Shown: positions 16,725 to 26,367, numbered from the stretch's first letter. The stretch: DNA of 64,000 nucleotides from Rhizobium sp. (GCA_019739215.1 JAHHDR010000004.1:124001-188000), one strand, 5' to 3'. Numbers and translations are program-made. The notes: generated by a model from the sequence alone, not told the origin.

Positions 16725-18033
16725 TCAGACGTACCGATTGACCACGTTCTCGAGATGTTCCTGCTTGCCCGACTTCGGCTGCGGGTTGATATCCTTGGAC
16801 TCGACCATCGCAGCAATGCTTTCGAGCGACGAGGACTTGTCCAGCATCGCCTTGGCTTCCGGCCTGTCCCAGCCGGCATAACGCGCATCGAGCGGACCGG
16901 AAAGCGCCTTGTCCTCGACCATTTTCGCTGCAGCCTTCAAGCCGCGGGCGCAGCAATCCATGCCGCCGATGTGGCCGATCAGCAGGTCTTCCGCGTCGAG
17001 TGACTGGCGGCGCAACTTGGCGTCGAAATTGGTGCCGCCCGTCGTGAAGCCGCCGGCCTGCAGGACCTCGTAATAGGCCAGCGCCATTTCCGGCACATTG
17101 TTCGGGAACTGGTCGGTATCCCAGCCGGACTGATAGTCGTTGCGGTTCATGTCGATCGAACCGAAGATGCCGAGCGTGCGGGCAAGCGACAGTTCGTGCT
17201 CGAACGTGTGGCCCGCCAGGATGGCGTGGCCCTGCTCGATATTGACCTTCACCTCGTTCTCGAGACCATACTTCTTGCAGGAAGCCGTAGACGGTCGCGA
17301 CGTCATAGTCATACTGGTGCTTGGAAGGCTCCTGCGGCTTCGGCTCGATCAGGATCGCGCCCTTGAAGCCTATCTTGTGCTTGTATTCGACGACCATCTG
17401 CAGGAAGCGGCCCATATGGTCCAGTTCCTTCTTGAGGTCAGTGTTGAGCAGCGTCTCGTAACCTTCGCGGCCACCCCAGAGGACATAATTCTCGCCGCCG
17501 AGCTTCAGCGTGGCGTCCATGCAAGTCTTCACCGTGGCTGCGGCGAAGGCGAAGACATCCGGGTCCGGATTGGTCGCGGCGCCCGACATGTAGCGGCGGT
17601 TGGAGAACATGTTGGCAGTGCCCCAGAGGAGCTTGACGCCGCTTTCGGCCTGCTTCTCGGCGAAGTAGTCGACGATCTCGTTGAGGTTCTTCGTATTCTC
17701 GGCGAAATTCTTGCCTTCCGGACGCACGTCGGCGTCATGGAAGCAGTAATAGGGCGTGCCGAGCAGCGAGAAGAATTCGAAGGCGACATCGGCCTTGAGC
17801 TTGGCGGCCTTCATCGAATCCTCGAACCACGGGCGCTCGAAGGTGTTGCCGCCGAACGGATCGGTGCCCGGCCAGACGAAGGTGTGCCAGTAGGCAATGG
17901 CAAAGCGGAGGTGATCCTCCATGCGCTTGCCCATTACCACTTCGTCGGGATTGTAGTGGCGGAACGCGAGCGGGCTCGTGGAATTGGGATCGTATTTGAT
18001 CTTCTCGATATTGCCGAAAAAGCCTGTGGCCAT
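16725..18033 (-). pseudogene. xylA: Xylose isomerase, interrupted by a 1-nt insertion
   Basis: D-xylose to D-xylulose isomerase, 435 residues once the frame is restored, the normal length. The first part (start 18033 behind GGAAGGAGACCCCC) carries the catalytic region [29 protein letters not shown] and [16 protein letters not shown]. At about 17277 one extra base changes the frame after VYGFL; the other frame continues with [34 protein letters not shown] and runs to a normal C-terminus at 16725. Both halves are well conserved with no other defect, so a very recent mutation or a sequencing error is likely. It is downstream of xylB by 25 bp. Confidence 0.88.
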
Positions 18034-18058
18034 TGGGGGTCTCCTTCCTGATTCTGAT

Positions 18059-19507
18059 CTAGAGTGCGGCGATAGCCGGATAGGTCTTGCGGTAGCGGGC
18101 ATAGGCATCCTCATAGGCAGAGGAGAGAGCCGTAGCCGGTTCGATGGTTTCCTCTGTCTTCGGCGCGGTGCAGACCTTGACCGGGTCAGCGCCAGTTGCC
18201 GCGATCAGCCCCAGACGCGCGGCGCCGAACGCCGCGCCGAAATCGCCGTCCTGCGGGATATCGACGGGAACGCCAAGGGAGGTCGCGATCGAGCGCAGCC
18301 AGTATTTCGACCGCGAGCCGCCGCCAATGGCGGTGACGCGGGAAATCGTCGTGCCGGCGCTCCTGAGCGCTTCAAAATTGTCGCGGATGGCGAAGGTCAC
18401 GCCTTCGAGCACTGCCTGGGTGAGCACCGCGCGAGAGGACTCGTGGCCGAGGCCGGTGAAGACGCCGCGGATCTTCGCGTCGTTGTGCGGGGTGCGCTCG
18501 CCCGAGAGATAGGGCAGGAAGGTCACCGAGGTCGGTGCCTTGAGTTCGTCACCGAGCTCGCCGGTGAGGTCGGCGGCCGACTTGCCCGCGATGCCGGAAT
18601 ACCAGTTGAGCGCATCGGTGGCCGACAGGATCACCCCCATCTGGTGCCAGGTATTGGGCAGCGCGTGGCAAAAAGCGTGGACGGCACTTTCGGGCTTCGG
18701 CAGGTACTTCGCATTGGCGGCGAAGAGGACGCCCGAGGTGCCGAGCGAGACGAAGGCATTGCCTGCGCTGACCGTGCCCATGCCGCAGGCCGACGCCGCA
18801 TTGTCGCCGGCGCCGCCGGCGATGACCACGCCTGATCCCATGCCCCAGTTCGAGGCGAGTTCGGGCCTGAGCGTGCCGGCGCTGTCGGTGCCTTCCACGA
18901 GCGAGGGCATATGGCTCTCGTCGAGGCCGGTTGCCGCGAGCAGGTCGGCAGACCATTGGCGCTTGCCGGTGTCGAGCCAGCTCGTTCCGGCCGAGTCGGA
19001 CATTTCCGAGATGTGCTCACCGGAGAGCCAGAGACGTAGATAGTCCTTCGGCAGCAGGATTTTGCGCACCTTGGCGAAAACCTCCGGCTCGTTGTTCCTG
19101 ACCCAGGCTACCTTGGGCGCGGTGAAGCCCGGGAAGACGATGTTGCCGGTCAGCCTACGGAAGCGTGGGTCGGCATCGAGTTCAGCTGCCTCCCGGTAGC
19201 TGCGGGTGTCGTTCCACAGCATGCAGGGGCGCAGCACCTGGTCCGAACCGTCAAGCAGCGTCGCGCCGTGCATCTGGCCGGACAGGCCGATGCCCTTCAC
19301 GGCGGCGAGTTCGCCCGGATGCGATGCCTTGAGTTCGGCAATCGCGTCTTCGGTCGCGCGGATCCAGTCCGCCGGCGCCTGTTCCGACCAGCCGGAATGC
19401 GGCCGGGAAACATCGAGCGAGCCATGACCCGCGCCGATAATCTTCTGGTCGCCATCGATAAGCATCGCCTTGACGCCAGATGTCCCGAGATCGAGTCCCA
19501 GATACAT
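18059..19507 (-). CDS. xylB: Xylulokinase
   Basis: A FGGY-family kinase of 482 residues that phosphorylates D-xylulose to xylulose 5-phosphate for the pentose phosphate pathway. The N-terminal phosphate loop is [26 protein letters not shown] is the xylulokinase substrate loop; the adenosine motif [15 protein letters not shown] lies near residue 395. ATG 19507 follows AGGGAGGTAAC. It is transcribed from the upstream LacI gene (16-bp gap) into xylA, so the order regulator-kinase-isomerase suggests autoregulation of the operon. Confidence 0.94.
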   Translation of the reverse strand: MYLGLDLGTSGVKAMLIDGDQKIIGAGHGSLDVSRPHSGWSEQAPADWIRATEDAIAELKASHPGELAAVKGIGLSGQMHGATLLDGSDQVLRPCMLWNDTRSYREAAELDADPRFRRLTGNIVFPGFTAPKVAWVRNNEPEVFAKVRKILLPKDYLRLWLSGEHISEMSDSAGTSWLDTGKRQWSADLLAATGLDESHMPSLVEGTDSAGTLRPELASNWGMGSGVVIAGGAGDNAASACGMGTVSAGNAFVSLGTSGVLFAANAKYLPKPESAVHAFCHALPNTWHQMGVILSATDALNWYSGIAGKSAADLTGELGDELKAPTSVTFLPYLSGERTPHNDAKIRGVFTGLGHESSRAVLTQAVLEGVTFAIRDNFEALRSAGTTISRVTAIGGGSRSKYWLRSIATSLGVPVDIPQDGDFGAAFGAARLGLIAATGADPVKVCTAPKTEETIEPATALSSAYEDAYARYRKTYPAIAAL

Positions 19508-19523
19508 GTTACCTCCCTTGGCC

Positions 19524-20552
19524 TTACGGCAGATTGTCTTTCAGAAAAATGTCGATACGGATGCGCTCCTGCGCCTCGATCACGGCAATGCCGTCAGCCC
19601 TCGCCTTGAGGACACGGATTGCGCTGCGCACTTCGTGTCCGGCGTCCTGGTTGAGAACAGCGTCGATGAGGCCGGATTGCAACGCGACCCGGGTATGCGG
19701 CGTCAGTTCGTGGGCGATGACAACGGGGCGCGACACGGTCGGCGGCAGATCCTTCAACGCGCGGATCAGGCCACGATTGCCGGCGCCGAGACTGTAAATT
19801 CCCGCAAGCCGGCTTTCGCCGCGCAGGCAGTTCGAGACAAGACCAAAGACCTGGTCCGGATCATCCTGGCCTTCCATGGCCGGCAGGATTTCGAGGCCGG
19901 GGTTGAGCGCGGCGATGCTGTCGCGGAAGCCTTCGAGGCGGTCGCGATGGTCGCCGACCAGCATGGAGCCGGCAACGATGGCGACCTTGCCTGCGCGACC
20001 TGTCAGGAACCGTCCCATCAGGCTGCCGGCCGTGCGGCCCGCGGCAATGTTGTCGACGCCGGCGAAGTGATCGCGCGGCGACCCGGGTAGATCCGAGACC
20101 AGCGTCACGATGGTGACGCCGGCATCCTTGAGCCTGGCCATGGCATCGTGCACCCTGGGATGGTCGACCGCGACCACGGCGACCCCGGCGGGCGGATCGG
20201 TGACCAGCCTGTCGAGCGCCGCAGCCAGCGACGGACCATCAAAGCGCGGCACGTCCCGGATCGTTATGCGCGTTCGTTCCTGAGGAGACTGCGCGATCGC
20301 CTGCTCGACCTCGAACTTGAGGCCTTCCATGAAGGAATTGCTGCCGCGGGGGATGACGAAGACCAGCGGATAGGTTCGGCCCTTGGCGAGGTTCGCTGCT
20401 GCCATGTCGCGAACGAAGCCGATCTTGCGGATCGCGGCCTCGACACGCTCACGGGTCGCGGCCTTGACGCCCGGGCGCCGGTTGAGCACCCGGTCGACCG
20501 TGGCAAGGCTGACCCCTGCCGTCTCGGCGATGTCATGGACTGTCGGCCGCAT
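19524..20552 (-). CDS. LacI-family regulator of the xylose operon
   Basis: A protein of 342 residues: helix-turn-helix (TVHDIAETAGVSLATVDRVLN) and hinge (MAAANLAKGR), then a type I periplasmic-binding effector domain (LVFVIPRGSNSFMEGL and AIYSLGAGNRG-like segments). Two ATGs are adjacent; the second, at 20552, is preferred because GGGAGG is then at normal spacing. As first gene of an operon with xylB and xylA it most likely represses that operon and is relieved by xylose. The DNA-binding helix keeps the ATVDRVL variant seen in many rhizobial sugar regulators. Confidence 0.88.
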   Translation of the reverse strand: MRPTVHDIAETAGVSLATVDRVLNRRPGVKAATRERVEAAIRKIGFVRDMAAANLAKGRTYPLVFVIPRGSNSFMEGLKFEVEQAIAQSPQERTRITIRDVPRFDGPSLAAALDRLVTDPPAGVAVVAVDHPRVHDAMARLKDAGVTIVTLVSDLPGSPRDHFAGVDNIAAGRTAGSLMGRFLTGRAGKVAIVAGSMLVGDHRDRLEGFRDSIAALNPGLEILPAMEGQDDPDQVFGLVSNCLRGESRLAGIYSLGAGNRGLIRALKDLPPTVSRPVVIAHELTPHTRVALQSGLIDAVLNQDAGHEVRSAIRVLKARADGIAVIEAQERIRIDIFLKDNLP

Positions 20553-20632
20553 CATTTCCTCCCGCAGCGATCTTCTACAGGAGAAAATGAGGTACGTAAA
20601 TCAGATTTTTGCGGGCGCCGTATTTTCCGGTT

Positions 20633-21139
20633 TCAAACCTGTCCCATGAACAGCTTCTTGCCGAGCGGCTGGCCATTGTGGCGCAGGATTCCGTAGGCCG
20701 TGGTGACATGGAAATAGAAGTTCGGCAGGGCGAAGCCGATCAGGTAGTCATGCGCCGTGAACTCCATCGTGCCGAAGGGAAACTTGATTTCGACCTGCTC
20801 GTCCTCGCGACCGTTCATCTGCTCCGGCGTCACCGCATGGATCAGGTCGATGGTCTTGTCGATACGCGCATGGAGTTCCGCAAAGGTCTGCTCGGTGTCC
20901 GAGAGTGAGGGATTGGGCAGGCCTGCAGTGCGGTAGAATGCGCCCTTGGCATGGTCGGAGGACAATTGCACCTGCTTGGTCAGCGGGCCCATGTCGGGAT
21001 ACAGCCTCGCATTGAGAAAGATGCTCGGGTCGATCTTGCGTTCGGTGGCGAAGGCCTCGGCCTGTTCGAGAGCGGCCTTCAGGCCCTTGAAGCGTGGAAG
21101 GATCGAAAGCGTGGCAATGGAGTGAAGGGAAACGGCCAT
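20633..21139 (-). CDS. DUF1993 family protein
   Basis: A protein of 168 residues starting MAVSLHSIATLSILPRFKGL. It matches DUF1993, helical-bundle proteins related to the DinB/YfiT fold. The family layout is visible: an N-terminal helix pair, LYPDMGPLTKQVQLSSDHAKGA in the middle, and FTAHDYLIGFALPNFYFHVTTAYGILRHNG at the C-terminus with histidines where DinB-like proteins bind metal. Function is unknown. It stands between the xylose operon and the NicO gene on the same strand, with short gaps (77 and 33 bp). Confidence 0.85.
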   Translation of the reverse strand: MAVSLHSIATLSILPRFKGLKAALEQAEAFATERKIDPSIFLNARLYPDMGPLTKQVQLSSDHAKGAFYRTAGLPNPSLSDTEQTFAELHARIDKTIDLIHAVTPEQMNGREDEQVEIKFPFGTMEFTAHDYLIGFALPNFYFHVTTAYGILRHNGQPLGKKLFMGQV

Positions 21140-21172
21140 GGGGTTCTCCTGAATTGGCCGCCTCTATGTACG

Positions 21173-22264
21173 TCACGCCTGCAGCGATGCCATCAGGAAT
21201 GTGAAACCGAACAGCGTGACGATCCCGGCACCCGTTATCTCGATTGCATTGGCAAGACGCAACTTGCCGGATCCGGTGCCGATGAATTTCAGCACAAGGT
21301 CCTTGGCGGTAACGGAGAGCGTGGCGAGGATCGAGACGGTGATCGCGGTGCCGAGCGACATGGCAAGCACCGACATGAGCCCGCCGAGATAGAGGCCATT
21401 GAGGAAGGAGAAGGTCAGGACGAAAAGGGCGCCTGTGCAGGGCCGCAGACCGACGGCGACGATGGCGCTCCAGGCGTCGGCCAGCGAGAATTTGTCGCCC
21501 GCGACAAGGTCCGGCGTCGGCGCATGGGCATGGCCGCAGACTTCGCAGACTTCGACGGTACGGGCGTGGGCGTGGCCATGCGAATGGCCATGGTGATGGC
21601 GATGTCCATCGTGGTGATCATGGTCGTGACCGTGATGCGCATGGTGATGGTGATCGTGCCCGTGATGATCGCCGCCCGCCAGCGCCAGTTGCGGCGTGCC
21701 GAAATTCATCAGCGGGCGATGAAACATGCTGCGCGTCTTACGGTAGAGCAGGTAGAGCCCAAAGACCATGATCGCTGCGAAAGAGGCGATCTCCAGCCAC
21801 TTCGTCGCATCGTTCATCGTGAACACCGTGCCGCGCAGCACGAGAAAGCCGGCGCCGGTGACGATAAAGGCTGTTGCGCCCTGCAGGAAAGCCGACATGA
21901 AGGAGATGAGCACGCCGCGCTTCAATTCGGTCTCGTTGGCAATCATGTAGGCCGAGATCACCGCCTTGCCGTGGCCGGGGCCTGCGGCATGGAAGACGCC
22001 GTAGAGGAAGGAGATTCCGACCAGCCAGCCGAGCTGCCAGGTATCGGTTTTCATGGCGCGGAGCGCACCCGAGAGTGCCCTGTAGAATTCCTGCTGCTTG
22101 GCGTTGATGAAGGACGTGACCGGGTGGAGCCAGGGCATGTATTGCATGACAAATGTCGACGGACTCGCGCCAGGTTCTGCATTGCCGAGGCCGAGGGATG
22201 TCTGGGCATGCGCCATGCCGGCAAAGGCAACCAGCGCCACGGCGGTGAGGACGAGCTTGCGCAT
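21173..22264 (-). CDS. NicO-family nickel/cobalt transporter with histidine-rich loop
   Basis: An inner-membrane protein of 363 residues with a signal-like N-terminus (about 1-20) and six predicted membrane segments. Signature residues are FHAAGPGHGKAVISAY (about 91-106) and GLRPCTGAL (272-280). Between them is a His-rich cytoplasmic or periplasmic loop (about 200-233) followed by CEVCGHAHA, a likely metal sensor or trap. RcnA/NicO relatives move Ni2+ or Co2+. The start ATG at 22264 overlaps the DUF1007 stop (TGATG), implying translational coupling; a GTG six bases upstream is less likely. Confidence 0.88.
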   Translation of the reverse strand: MRKLVLTAVALVAFAGMAHAQTSLGLGNAEPGASPSTFVMQYMPWLHPVTSFINAKQQEFYRALSGALRAMKTDTWQLGWLVGISFLYGVFHAAGPGHGKAVISAYMIANETELKRGVLISFMSAFLQGATAFIVTGAGFLVLRGTVFTMNDATKWLEIASFAAIMVFGLYLLYRKTRSMFHRPLMNFGTPQLALAGGDHHGHDHHHHAHHGHDHDHHDGHRHHHGHSHGHAHARTVEVCEVCGHAHAPTPDLVAGDKFSLADAWSAIVAVGLRPCTGALFVLTFSFLNGLYLGGLMSVLAMSLGTAITVSILATLSVTAKDLVLKFIGTGSGKLRLANAIEITGAGIVTLFGFTFLMASLQA

Positions 22265-22908
22265 CAGCACGTCACCTCCATCCGCGTCGCGAACAGCTTG
22301 GACATGTCCGTGCCCGTGGGATCATTGAAGAAGGCGTCGGTCAGCTTCGACTGGTTCTCGGCAATGACCTGATCGGCATCCGGCCGCACGACCGCATGCT
22401 TGCAGCCCTTGAAGTCGCCCATCAGGACGAGATCCTGGTCCGACGGAAAATCGATCGAGGCATAGAGCGTCGGATCATAGACGCCGAAGGTCATCTTTCC
22501 CTTCAACGGGATCGGAGCCGCCGGCTTGATGGCGAAGAACATCAGCAACTGGCCATCCTTCCAGTCGACATTGATGACGTCGGGCTTGGCGACGCCGACG
22601 GGTTTTCCGTCATGGGACAACGTCGTGTAGTAGCCGAACTCCTCGAGCGAGGCGAGGACGGTCCTGCCGATCTCCTCGAGTTCCGGCTGGTCGAGCACGA
22701 GGTTGGCGTTCTTGTCGAAATCCAGCAGAACCTGCGAGGAGAAGACATCGTCGAAGCGCCAGACATTGTGAAGTTGCGCGATCGTGCCGTCCGAACCGGC
22801 CACGACCTCGAGCCGAGCATCGGCGAAAACATGCGGGTGCGCCATGGCGGCGGCGGGCAGGAGCGCCATCAGCCCGGCAAGAGGCAGAATTGTCTTGAAG
22901 CTCTTCAT
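22264..22908 (-). CDS. DUF1007 periplasmic protein
   Basis: A protein of 214 residues with a Sec signal (MKSFKTILPLAGLMALLPAAAMA) and a mature start HPHVFADARLEV, the conserved HPH motif of DUF1007. The HPH and other conserved His residues suggest metal binding. DUF1007 genes are often paired with NicO-type exporters; here the stop overlaps the nicO start in TGATG, so the two are produced together and may act as a periplasmic metal carrier and its transporter. ATG 22908 is chosen because it opens the signal peptide; the frame upstream is not conserved-looking. Confidence 0.85.
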   Translation of the reverse strand: MKSFKTILPLAGLMALLPAAAMAHPHVFADARLEVVAGSDGTIAQLHNVWRFDDVFSSQVLLDFDKNANLVLDQPELEEIGRTVLASLEEFGYYTTLSHDGKPVGVAKPDVINVDWKDGQLLMFFAIKPAAPIPLKGKMTFGVYDPTLYASIDFPSDQDLVLMGDFKGCKHAVVRPDADQVIAENQSKLTDAFFNDPTGTDMSKLFATRMEVTC

Positions 22909-22996
22909 CGAAATTCCCGTGATCGCGGACCACTTCCTGGCGTGCAAATGAGTCGAAATTCCGGACTCGAGGCAAGGCTTTCTGATCGACGCTGCG

Positions 22997-23890
22997 TCAG
23001 ACATTCTTCTTGAACCAGCCGCTGAGGAAGTCGACGAAACGCCGCACCTTGGCCGGAAGATAGCGCCGATGGGGATAGATCGCATAGATGCCGCCCCCCT
23101 TTGGAATGTACTCGTCGAGGATGGTGATGAGTTCGCCGCACTCTGTCTTTGGCTTGGCCACGAAGTCCGGAATCAGCGCCACGCCGAGCCCGGCGATGGC
23201 GGCACGCGTGCAGGCGATCGGCGAGTTGACCTCGATCGGGCCTGAAACCGTCACGGCCAGGCTTGTGCCGTCCGGCCCCTCGAATCGCCAGTTGCTGTTG
23301 AAGCGGCTGTTGGTGTCGACGATGCAAGGCACTTTCGCGAGATCGGCAGGGGTGCTGATCGGACCGTACTTCTCGATCACCGCCGGCGAGACGAAGCAGA
23401 ACTGGCCGAAGTCGCACAGCTTGCGGGCGATCATGCCGGAGTCCTCGAGCTTGGTGATCCGGATTGCCACGTCGAAGCCTTCCTCGATCAGGTCGACGAA
23501 GCGGTCTTCGGCCACGATCTCGAGCGTGATGTCAGGATGCTCGATCGAGAAATCGACAAGCGACCGGCCAATCTCGGCATCGACGAAGGAGCGCGGCACG
23601 GAGACCTTGATTCGGCCCTTCAGGTCGGTCGATCCCTCGCGCACCAGATCCGCGAGGTTATCAATTTCCTTGAGGATGTCGGACGCCTGGCGATAGTAGG
23701 TGTGCCCCGCCTCGGTCAGCGAGAACTGTCGCGTGGTGCGATTGAGCAGCAGCGCGCCGAGTTCATCCTCGAGTTCCTTGACATATTTGGACAGCAGCGC
23801 CTTGGACCGCCCCATCTTGCGCGCGGCGGCCGAATAACCTTCCGCATCAACCACATCGATGAAGGCCCGCATCCTGGTCAGCGTGTCCAT
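22997..23890 (-). CDS. LysR-family transcriptional regulator
   Basis: A protein of 297 residues. The winged helix-turn-helix is at about 1-60 (MRAFIDVVDAEGYSAAARKMGRSKALLSKYVKELE), followed by the linker helix and a periplasmic-binding-like effector domain (about 90-290). Its closest style is the CrgA/DsdC-like subgroup with MDTLTRMRAFIDVVDAEG. It is upstream of the DUF1007-nicO pair (88-bp gap, same strand) and faces away from the decarboxylase leader, so it could control either side. The effector is not known. Confidence 0.9.
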   Translation of the reverse strand: MDTLTRMRAFIDVVDAEGYSAAARKMGRSKALLSKYVKELEDELGALLLNRTTRQFSLTEAGHTYYRQASDILKEIDNLADLVREGSTDLKGRIKVSVPRSFVDAEIGRSLVDFSIEHPDITLEIVAEDRFVDLIEEGFDVAIRITKLEDSGMIARKLCDFGQFCFVSPAVIEKYGPISTPADLAKVPCIVDTNSRFNSNWRFEGPDGTSLAVTVSGPIEVNSPIACTRAAIAGLGVALIPDFVAKPKTECGELITILDEYIPKGGGIYAIYPHRRYLPAKVRRFVDFLSGWFKKNV

Positions 23891-24491
23891 GAAATCCCGA
23901 TCTGAAATATTAACGAAAAGTTCCGTCCTGCCAGTGTCTTAACACGGGAAAAAAAATTGCGGCAGGGGGCAAGAAAATTCTTGATTATGACGGCGAATAT
24001 CCCTATCTCACGCCTTGCCCAATGTCGCACGTGCCCATGGGTGTCCGCCGACCCTCGAACTGGGATTTATCCCTAAGGTGAGGTCATCGGTAAGGTACCT
24101 GGAACTAACCGCTCCAGTCGCTATTCCGGCCAACCGGAAAATGCGAGGACATCTGAAGCAACGACGGTGCGGGCCTTTCTGGTCTCGGCCGGCTTTCCAT
24201 CAGCCGGTGTTTCTGAAGAGGCACACCCTCATTGCCTAAAGTGCGGTTGGGACATCCCTCCAATCCAAGGCAGAAAATCTGAACTTCCGCCATGTCGTGG
24301 CGTTGGTTCGAAAAGCCGCGTGATGGCTTTCACGTTTTGGCGCCGGGGTCTCCACCGGCTGGCGCCGGAACGCAATGCCGTCACCCAGTTTTGCTCTCCG
24401 GTTTTCCGGGGTTTTGCCAATTGGCCGAGCGATCACGCCGTTTGAACCCGGCTGACGCAACGCCCGTGATTTGACCTGGAAGGGTAATGCC
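23891..24491 (+). promoter_or_regulatory. Long structured leader of the ornithine decarboxylase gene (speF-motif candidate)
   Basis: A 600-bp gap with no convincing gene but many stems: GGGA/TCCC (24062-24073) inside a longer arm CCGA/TCGG (24048-24051 with 24087-24090); TTCCGG-CCAA-CCGGAA (24124-24139); CCGGCT/AGCCGG near 24190-24206; AAAGCC/GGCTTT (24312-24317 with 24325-24330); GGCGCC/GGCGCC (24339-24344 with 24361-24366); and CCGG-TTTT-CCGG followed by TTTT (24398-24414), which could stop transcription. Alphaproteobacteria carry a conserved RNA called the speF motif upstream of this decarboxylase gene. The position and structure fit; the assignment was made from memory, not a covariance search. 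Confidence 0.5.
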
Positions 24492-25625
24492 ATGACGACC
24501 CAGCGCATCCGCGATTTCCTCGCCACCCGACGTCCCGACGGTCCCTGCCTCGTGGTCGACCTCGACGTCGTCAAGGATAATTTCAAGGCTTTCCGTCACG
24601 CCCTGCCGGACAGCATGATCTACTACGCCGTCAAGGCCAACCCGGCTCCCGAGATCCTCAAGCTGCTCGCCGGCATGGGCTCCAACTTCGATTGCGCCTC
24701 CGTGGCCGAAGTCGAAATGGCGCTCGACGCCGGCGCGACTCCGAGTCGGATCTCCTTCGGCAACACGATCAAGAAGGAACGCGATGTCGCCCGTGCGCAT
24801 GCGCTCGGCATCAACCTCTTCGCGGTCGACAGCCACGAGGAAGTCGAGAAGATCGCGCGTTCCGCCCCCGGCGCCCGCGTGTTCTGCCGCGTGCTCACCG
24901 ATGGCGAGGGCGCCGAATGGCCGCTTTCCCGCAAGTTCGGCTGCGTGCCGCAGATGGCCGTCGACGTGCTGGTCTATGCCCACCAACTCGGCCTCAATTC
25001 CTATGGCGTCTCGTTCCATGTCGGCTCGCAGATGACCAAGGTCGATGCCTGGGATTCGGCGCTAGCCGATGCCAAGCGCGTCTTCGTGTCGCTCGCCAAG
25101 CAGGGCATCGAGCTCAAGATGGTCAACATGGGCGGTGGTTTCCCGACCAAGTACCTCAAGGACATCCCAACCTCGGAGGCCTATGGCCGCGCGATCTTCG
25201 CCTCGCTCAAGAAGCACTTCGGCAACCACATTCCGGAGACCATCATCGAGCCGGGTCGCGGCATGGTCGGCAATGCCGGCGTGATCAAGACCGAAGTCGT
25301 GCTGATTTCGAAGAAGTCGGACAAAGACGCCCATCGCTGGGTGTTCCTCGACATCGGCAAGTTCGGCGGCCTGGCCGAGACCATGGACGAGGCGATCCGC
25401 TATCCGATCCGCACGACGCGCGACGGCGACGAAATGGAGCCTGTCGTGCTCGCCGGCCCGACCTGCGACTCGGCTGACGTGATGTACGAGAAGAACATGT
25501 ATCCGCTGCCGCTCACGCTGACGATCGGCGACGAGGTTCTGATCGAAGGCACCGGTGCCTATACAACGACCTATTCGGCCGTGGCCTTCAACGGCTTCGA
25601 GCCACTCAGATCCTACGTGATCTGA
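24492..25625 (+). CDS. Ornithine/lysine decarboxylase, PLP fold type III
   Basis: A cytoplasmic enzyme of 377 residues that decarboxylates ornithine to putrescine (some members also lysine to cadaverine), the first step of polyamine synthesis. The PLP lysine is K48 in YYAVKANP. Other motifs are VSFHVGSQ, NMGGGFPT, IIEPGRGMVG, and the active-site cysteine loop LAGPTCDSADVMYEK. The length and motifs are those of the alphaproteobacterial Odc2/LODC group. GGAAGGGTAATGCC precedes the ATG. The long structured leader upstream suggests control by polyamine level. An acetyltransferase gene follows after 109 bp. Confidence 0.93.
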   Translation: MTTQRIRDFLATRRPDGPCLVVDLDVVKDNFKAFRHALPDSMIYYAVKANPAPEILKLLAGMGSNFDCASVAEVEMALDAGATPSRISFGNTIKKERDVARAHALGINLFAVDSHEEVEKIARSAPGARVFCRVLTDGEGAEWPLSRKFGCVPQMAVDVLVYAHQLGLNSYGVSFHVGSQMTKVDAWDSALADAKRVFVSLAKQGIELKMVNMGGGFPTKYLKDIPTSEAYGRAIFASLKKHFGNHIPETIIEPGRGMVGNAGVIKTEVVLISKKSDKDAHRWVFLDIGKFGGLAETMDEAIRYPIRTTRDGDEMEPVVLAGPTCDSADVMYEKNMYPLPLTLTIGDEVLIEGTGAYTTTYSAVAFNGFEPLRSYVI

Positions 25626-25654
25626 CGCGCCGCGCTAGCGTGGACGTCAAGGCT

Positions 25655-25675
25655 CGCCCCGGCAGGACCGGGGCG
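25655..25675 (+). terminator. Hairpin after the decarboxylase gene
   Basis: CGCCCCGG at 25655-25662 pairs with CCGGGGCG at 25668-25675 around a 5-nt loop, 30 nt past the stop. CCCTTTTGG follows some 15 nt later, so termination would be weak. Confidence 0.4.
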
Positions 25676-25734
25676 GCCAGGCAACAATTCCCTTTTGGAT
25701 CCGTTTGAACGGTATTGGGTAACGGGAGGCCACG

Positions 25735-26367
25735 ATGGCCGCTGTTCTTGATTCTGTCCGTGCGCTATTCGCGCCGAAGATTGACACCGCTTTCCTCATC
25801 GACCGGGAAAATCCCGGCGACGTGCTGGCGCGCGAGCGGCTGCTCGATGCCGCCATGGGGCCCAATCGCCGCCGTAAATCGTCGGAAACGATCCGCCGCC
25901 ACCGCGTCCCGGCCGAGGGGCTCGCTCTGGTCGCCCGCGACGCGTCCGGTCACGTGATCGCCACGGTGCGCCTGTGGAACATCCAGGCCGGCATCACGCC
26001 GGCGGGCCGCGCCGTGCCAGCCCTGCTGCTCGGCCCGCTCGCGGTGGATCCCGCTCATGAGGGCCAGGGAATCGGTGGCGCACTGATGCGGGCAGCGATC
26101 CTCGAGGCCAAGAAGAGCGGCCATGGCGCGATCCTGCTCGTGGGTGATCCCGATTACTATGAGCGCTTCGGCTTTTCCGCACTGAAGGCGAAGACCCTAA
26201 TGATGCCGGGCCCCTTCGAGCGCCATCGTTTTCTCGGCCTTGAACTGACGGAGGGCTGGCTCAAGGGTGCGGCCGGCGTCATCGTGCCGACAGGGCGAAG
26301 ACTGAGCTGCCCTTCCGAGGGAACAACGCCGTGGCCGCAAGCGCCTAGAACGTCGGCGGGGTATTGA
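25735..26367 (+). CDS. GNAT-family N-acetyltransferase (YhbS-like)
   Basis: A protein of 210 residues. The acetyl-CoA site is clear at about 100-120: LLGPLAVDPAHEGQGIGGALMRAAI, with the QGxGxG/A loop. VLLVGDPDYYERFGFSA follows, which is typical of YhbS-like enzymes. The acceptor is unknown; being next to the polyamine enzyme suggests, but does not show, a polyamine or amine substrate. The last 23 bp overlap the convergent end of the MerR-XRE-cupin regulator gene, and the C-terminal 20 residues are Pro/Ser-rich and poorly conserved-looking. Confidence 0.85.
   Translation: MAAVLDSVRALFAPKIDTAFLIDRENPGDVLARERLLDAAMGPNRRRKSSETIRRHRVPAEGLALVARDASGHVIATVRLWNIQAGITPAGRAVPALLLGPLAVDPAHEGQGIGGALMRAAILEAKKSGHGAILLVGDPDYYERFGFSALKAKTLMMPGPFERHRFLGLELTEGWLKGAAGVIVPTGRRLSCPSEGTTPWPQAPRTSAGY

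Noticed and set aside
21560..21670. Short tandem CAT/GAT-type repeats that look like a DNA repeat array
   Set aside because: They are His/Asp codons in the NicO loop, irregular in spacing, with no spacer-repeat structure of a CRISPR. The same holds for 46490-46610 in the CobW gene.
24015..24239. 74-codon frame in the decarboxylase leader
   Set aside because: It runs through several strong stems of the leader, has no ribosome site and no protein-like features. A shorter leader peptide cannot be excluded.
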